Positions 6,023 through 8,631 of a stretch of DNA of 8,631 nucleotides are shown here, in pieces. The notes below the pieces were generated by a model that worked only from the letters and a program-made list of their open reading frames with translations, was not told the origin of the DNA and searched no databases. Each line of letters starts with the position of its first letter. Position 1 is the first letter of the stretch. The position numbers and the translations under genes are program-made. Source of the DNA: JANNAT01 sp031422555 (lineage in GTDB: Bacteria > Pseudomonadota > Alphaproteobacteria > Rhodobacterales > Rhodobacteraceae); NCBI GenBank assembly GCA_031422555.1, contig JANPLZ010000032.1, forward strand, positions 1-8,631, given 5' to 3'.

Positions 6023-6969
6023 CTGCCACCTGTGCGGGCGGGAAACACCAGACCTTGGGCGATCAGCACCCCCAGCCCGACGACGGCCGCAGACAGGGCT
6101 TGTGGCCAACTCCAGTCGCCGCCAAGGGCGAACAGGAACAGCATGACATAAAACGGCGTGGCGTTGATGTGCAGGCTGGACATGCCGATGCCAAGCCTGC
6201 CCACCGCCATGATCCATAACAACTGACTGATGGCGACGGACCCCACGCCAAAGATCACCAATGCGCCAAACTGTGGCCAGCCAAACGCCTGCCAGTCGGG
6301 CGTGGCCGCGCCAAGGCTGGCATGGATCACGGCGGCAAGCGCGGTGACAATCGCCGCCCCGGTCACGGTGATGGCGGTGCGGCCCAAGGGCGACAGCTTT
6401 GGAAAGGCGGTGACGGTGGCGCGCGAGCCCCAGGTATAGGCCACAACACAGGCCAGCGCTGCCGCAGCCCCCAGCCCCAAGGCCAGATCGCCCATCGCCA
6501 CCGCATAGGCCCCAAGGCCCCCCGCCAGACTAAGCAGCAGCCCGACCACCAACCGCCATGTCACCCTGCGGCCATCCAGCACGCATTCCAGCCCCATGCC
6601 CACAATCGGGGCCAGTGCCGAAATCACCGCAACCGTGACCGCATCGGTCTTGGACTGCGCATAGATCAACAAGGTGGCCCCCAATCCCAGACACACGCCG
6701 CCAACGCCAATGCCGCGCCCCCAGGCAGCCCCCCGCACCACGCGGCCGCCCTCGATCATCCACCAAAGCGGCAGCAACACCGCCGCCGCCAACGCCAGCC
6801 GCAGCGCCGCCAAGGGCAGCGGCGGGATGATCGGGATCAGCAGATTGGCGGCCGGCAATCCGGCGGCCCAGAACAGCATCGACGCAAGGCACAACAGATT
6901 GGCCCCCAACACGCCGCTGTGCGCGGGCACCGGACTTTGCGCAACCGCCCCACCTTGCGCGGGCGTCAT
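6019..6969 (-). CDS. EamA/DMT-superfamily membrane transporter
   Basis: A 316-residue polytopic inner-membrane protein with about ten hydrophobic segments, arranged as two EamA repeats of about five spans each. Approximate segments: 20-46, 51-71, 86-104, 110-129, 138-156, 161-180, 197-216, 234-253, 262-281 and 290-309. The first repeat contains the family-like L-R-L-A-L-A-A-A segment (56-63) after a proline-rich loop; the second contains S-x-L-x-x-N-A-T-P (265-272), similar to the S/N-x-x-P region near the end of other EamA proteins. Members export or import small metabolites such as amino acids, purines or drugs; the substrate cannot be read from sequence. The ATG at 6969 overlaps the tpiA stop as ATGA with no strong ribosome-binding site, which implies translational coupling. 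The stop overlaps the P450 start the same way. The pairing suggests transport of a P450 substrate or product (inference). Confidence 0.88.
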   Translation of the reverse strand: MTPAQGGAVAQSPVPAHSGVLGANLLCLASMLFWAAGLPAANLLIPIIPPLPLAALRLALAAAVLLPLWWMIEGGRVVRGAAWGRGIGVGGVCLGLGATLLIYAQSKTDAVTVAVISALAPIVGMGLECVLDGRRVTWRLVVGLLLSLAGGLGAYAVAMGDLALGLGAAAALACVVAYTWGSRATVTAFPKLSPLGRTAITVTGAAIVTALAAVIHASLGAATPDWQAFGWPQFGALVIFGVGSVAISQLLWIMAVGRLGIGMSSLHINATPFYVMLFLFALGGDWSWPQALSAAVVGLGVLIAQGLVFPARTGGR

Positions 6970-7706
6970 GCGGACAAGGCGGCGACGATGGCGCCAAAAT
7001 CGGCGGCCTTCAGGCTGGCACCACCAACCAAAGCGCCGTCAACATCGGGCACCGCGAAAATCTGCGCCGCATTCGAAGGTTTGACCGAACCGCCATAAAG
7101 CAATGGCACCGTGGCTGCGGCAGCCCCGATATGCGCGGTCAGGCGGGCGCGTAAAAACTGATGCACCTCGGCGATCTGCTCAATGCTGGGGGTGCGTCCG
7201 GTGCCGATGGCCCAAACCGGTTCATAGGCGATGACCAGTTGGTCGGCGCGGCACCCCGGCGGCACCGAGCCGTCAAGCTGTGCGCCGATCACCGCCAGCG
7301 TGTCGCCGGCATCACGCTGGACTTCGGTTTCGCCGATGCACACAATCGCCACCAGCCCGGCGGCAAGGGCGGCTTTGGCCTTGGCCAAGACCAGCGCGTC
7401 GGTCTCATCGTGATCGGCGCGGCGTTCGGAATGGCCCAGAATGACATGGCTTGCCCCGGCTTCGGCCAGCATCGCCGCCGAGATATCGCCGGTATGCGCA
7501 CCGCTGGCGGCAAAATGGCAATCCTGCGCGCCAACCATCAGCGCCGATCCCGCGGCAAGCGCGGCCATCGCAGCAATCAGGGGGGCGGGGGGGCACAGCA
7601 GCATCTGACAGCCGGGGCGCGGATGGGCTGCCAGCATGGCCGCAACTTCGGCCAGGGCAGGCATCCCGCCGTTCATCTTCCAATTTCCGGCGGCCAGCTT
7701 TTTCAT
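6966..7706 (-). CDS. tpiA: Triosephosphate isomerase
   Basis: Interconverts dihydroxyacetone phosphate and glyceraldehyde 3-phosphate in glycolysis and gluconeogenesis, in the cytoplasm. At 246 residues it has the usual TIM length. All catalytic parts are present: N8 and K10 in A-G-N-W-K-M-N (6-12), the electrophile H92 in I-L-G-H-S-E-R-R (89-96), the base E162 in A-Y-E-P-V-W-A-I-G-T-G (160-170), which runs into the flexible loop 6, then Y-G-G-S-V (204-208) and G-A-L-V-G-G-A-S-L (224-232) for phosphate binding. The start at 7706 gives MKKLAAGNWK as in homologues. The frame stays open up to 7835, but that extension has no family support and would cover the leader hairpin. It opens an operon with a transporter and a P450, an unusual partnership for a glycolytic enzyme. 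Confidence 0.96.
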   Translation of the reverse strand: MKKLAAGNWKMNGGMPALAEVAAMLAAHPRPGCQMLLCPPAPLIAAMAALAAGSALMVGAQDCHFAASGAHTGDISAAMLAEAGASHVILGHSERRADHDETDALVLAKAKAALAAGLVAIVCIGETEVQRDAGDTLAVIGAQLDGSVPPGCRADQLVIAYEPVWAIGTGRTPSIEQIAEVHQFLRARLTAHIGAAAATVPLLYGGSVKPSNAAQIFAVPDVDGALVGGASLKAADFGAIVAALSA

Positions 7707-7710
7707 CACG

Positions 7711-7743
7711 GGTTCCCCAAATGGTGCAGCCTTTGGGGTAACC
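7711..7743 (-). promoter_or_regulatory. tpiA leader hairpin covering the ribosome-binding site
   Basis: Read on the minus strand, GGTTACCCCAAA (7743-7732), a 10-base loop (7731-7722) and TTTGGGGAACC (7721-7711) form an 11-bp stem with a single-base bulge. The structure ends 4 bases before the tpiA ATG. The only Shine-Dalgarno-like bases, GGGGAA (7718-7713), lie in the 3' arm, so folding of the RNA would hide them. As DNA the same sequence is a dyad CCCCAAA-N10-TTTGGGG that could be a protein-binding operator. There is no T-run after it, so it is unlikely to be a terminator. Confidence 0.55.
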
Positions 7744-7929
7744 GATGCCCGGGCGAAGGGAAAGCCGTGCCGCGCCATGCGGGTAAAAAACGTTTGAGTT
7801 CGGCGGGGTTTGGCGAGGGATCGGCAAGACTGCATCCAGCGGTCAGACGCGGGTGCTGGCGCAGACTATGGGCTGTGGGTCCGTCAGGGGCGGCAGGCAT
7901 ACGGCGCCAGCCTCGCGCCAGCAAGACCG
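7744..7929. other. Non-coding spacer between the A-type carrier gene and the tpiA leader
   Basis: No gene was found here on either strand. It must contain the end of the iscA-like transcript and probably the tpiA promoter, but no convincing -35/-10 pair was seen. Near the carrier stop, on the minus strand, GGCGC-N7-GCGCC is a short inverted repeat without a T-run. A T6 tract occurs at about 7788-7793 (AAAAAA on the plus strand). Open frames crossing it look like GC-driven shadows. Confidence 0.5.
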
Positions 7930-8289
7930 CTAGGCGGCAGGGGCGTCTTTGAACTTGATCGATTCGCCGCAGCCGCAGGCCTCGGCCACGTTGGGATTGC
8001 GGAACTTGAAGCCCGATTGCAGCAAGTCGGTTTCGTAATCAATCACGGTGCCGAACAAGAACATCTGCGCCATCGGGGCGATCATCACCCGCGCGCCGTC
8101 TTGTTCTATCACCTCGTCCAACGGGTTGACGTCGGCCACATAATCCATGGTGTATTCCATGCCAGCGCAGCCGCCCTTTTTGACGCCGATGCGCAGGCCC
8201 GAGGACTGTTGCCGGTCCATCAGCCGCGCGATCTGGCGCACGGCGGTCGGGGTCATGGTGACGGCAGCTTTGCCGGGAATGCCAAACAT
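7930..8289 (-). CDS. A-type iron-sulfur carrier protein (IscA/SufA/ErpA family)
   Basis: A 119-residue HesB/IscA-family protein that carries Fe-S clusters (or iron) to target apoproteins in the cytoplasm. The three conserved cysteines are present: C41 in V-K-K-G-G-C-A-G-M (37-44), and C105 and C107 in A-C-G-C-G-E-S (104-110) near the C-terminus. The segment TMTPTAVRQIARLM (11-24) is the usual first helix, and G-F-K-F-R-N-P-N (93-100) precedes the second cysteine motif as in the family. The start at 8289 has GGAG 7 bases upstream (GGAGACCCTGC-ATG); a longer in-frame reading to 8349 has no homology support. It lies 199 bases downstream of a SufT-like gene, so it is probably the SufA-type carrier of the suf system. 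It may also serve the nearby Fe-S enzymes (APS and sulfite reductases), which is inference. Sequence alone does not separate SufA, IscA and ErpA. Confidence 0.92.
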   Translation of the reverse strand: MFGIPGKAAVTMTPTAVRQIARLMDRQQSSGLRIGVKKGGCAGMEYTMDYVADVNPLDEVIEQDGARVMIAPMAQMFLFGTVIDYETDLLQSGFKFRNPNVAEACGCGESIKFKDAPAA

Positions 8290-8308
8290 GCAGGGTCTCC
8301 TTACCAAT

Positions 8309-8337
8309 AATATAGGAGAGGGGGGGCAATTGCTCAA
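8309..8337 (-). promoter_or_regulatory. Candidate sigma-70-type promoter of the A-type carrier gene
   Basis: On the minus strand TTGAGC (8337-8332) and TATATT (8314-8309) are separated by exactly 17 bases, a good match to the housekeeping consensus. Transcription would start near 8302, leaving a leader of only about 13 bases that holds just the GGAG ribosome-binding site. This suggests the carrier gene can be transcribed independently of the upstream suf genes. No IscR, RirA or Irr box could be confidently recognised. The spacer contains seven consecutive C residues. Confidence 0.5.
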
Positions 8338-8488
8338 GTCCCCCGTCATTGTCTTGGTGTCGATCTTTGGGCGCGGGCACGGGCCATTGACGCAGTGACA
8401 TGGTCAGGCAGATCGGGGGTGATGGGCTTTCAAGCGGCAGATACAACTGAAACCGCCGATGACCGTCACAGCACAGCGCGCCGCCCGC

Positions 8489-8631
8489 CTACATAAACCC
8501 CAGTTCCAGCCGCGCCTCGTCGGACATCATATCCATGCCCCAGGGCGGCTCGAACGTCATCGCGACGTTGACGTGTTTGACGCCCGCCAAAGGTTCTATC
8601 GCATCCGCCACCCAGCCCGGCATCTCACCGG
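8489..8631 (-). CDS. sufT: SufT-like DUF59/MIP18 family protein, C-terminal part (cut by window edge)
   Basis: Only the last 46 residues and the TAG stop (8491-8489) are present; the gene enters from beyond base 8631. The visible sequence starts GEMPGWVADAIEPLAG and ends M-S-D-E-A-R-L-E-L-G-F-M. The G-V-K-H-V-N-V-A-M-T-F-E-P-P-W segment is the last strand of the DUF59 fold. The P-P-W and the M-S-D-E-A-R-L-E-L-G ending are typical of SufT proteins encoded at the end of suf operons, as I recall them. The conserved DPE and TxPxCP motifs would lie outside the window. Known role: maturation of Fe-S proteins. The neighbouring A-type carrier supports this. The gene is probably complete in the genome. 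Confidence 0.85.
   Translation of the reverse strand, partial: GEMPGWVADAIEPLAGVKHVNVAMTFEPPWGMDMMSDEARLELGFM

Noticed and set aside
5375..6151. Plus-strand open frame opposite the P450 gene
   Set aside because: It lies over the P450 and transporter coding regions and has low-complexity composition and no family match.
7707..7835. N-terminal extension of triosephosphate isomerase to 7835
   Set aside because: Homologues begin at MKKLAAGNWK. The extra residues are Arg/Pro-rich and cover the leader hairpin.
6322..7952. Plus-strand frames opposite the transporter and tpiA (6322-7098 and 7161-7952)
   Set aside because: Both are mirror frames of strongly supported genes; the translations are Pro/Gln/His-rich or Gly/Arg-rich with no domain.
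8411..8488. Possible terminator for the SufT-like gene (GGTTTCA...TGAAAGCC pairing at about 8424-8453)
   Set aside because: The stem is short and bulged, has a loop of about 15 bases, and is not followed by a T-run. No better structure was seen in the gap.
1..8631. CRISPR array, tRNA or rRNA gene, insertion sequence, phage or defence genes
   Set aside because: No regularly spaced repeats, cloverleaf-like segments, transposase motifs or known defence domains were seen on either strand.

Overview
The window looks like chromosomal DNA of an alphaproteobacterium, most likely of the Rhodobacteraceae. The reasons are the high GC content, the tightly packed genes with 4-base ATGA overlaps, the gene order lrp / SUMT / DUF2849 / sulfite reductase / APS reductase / DUF934 / ferredoxin-NADP reductase, and the pairing of a SufT-like DUF59 protein with an A-type Fe-S carrier. 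This placement rests on recalled family knowledge and on reading translations; no search was run.

Region 1 (1-4269) is an assimilatory sulfate/sulfite reduction operon read on the minus strand. From its promoter side it holds uroporphyrinogen-III C-methyltransferase (siroheme precursor), a DUF2849 protein, a siroheme/[4Fe-4S] sulfite (or nitrite) reductase, an iron-sulfur APS reductase, a DUF934 protein, and the N-terminus of a ferredoxin-NADP reductase that runs off the left edge. The first five genes overlap their neighbours by 4 to 23 bases. Together they would reduce activated sulfate to sulfite and then sulfide, make the siroheme precursor, and perhaps supply electrons through ferredoxin. 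A divergent Lrp/AsnC regulator (4270-4731, plus strand) faces the operon across a 136-base control region. It resembles the cysteine-responsive DecR/YbaO type, which suggests a sulfur-sensing switch.

Region 2 (4732-4822) is the short gap between two convergent genes. It holds a nested set of inverted repeats that probably acts as a bidirectional terminator and looks like a dispersed intergenic repeat.

Region 3 (4823-7743) is a second minus-strand operon: triosephosphate isomerase, an EamA/DMT-type membrane transporter, and a cytochrome P450, joined by ATGA overlaps. A strong hairpin lies just before the tpiA start and would cover its ribosome-binding site. The P450 has alanine where most P450s have the oxygen-activating threonine.

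Region 4 (7744-8631) carries an A-type Fe-S carrier (IscA/SufA/ErpA-like) with a good-looking own promoter. Upstream of it is the C-terminus of a SufT-like DUF59 protein, probably the end of a suf operon outside the window.

No tRNA, rRNA, CRISPR array, insertion sequence, phage gene or toxin-antitoxin pair was seen. The content is mostly ordinary core metabolism. The points worth a second look are the uncharacterised DUF2849 and DUF934 proteins, the regulator, the odd tpiA-transporter-P450 operon, and the two structured non-coding elements.
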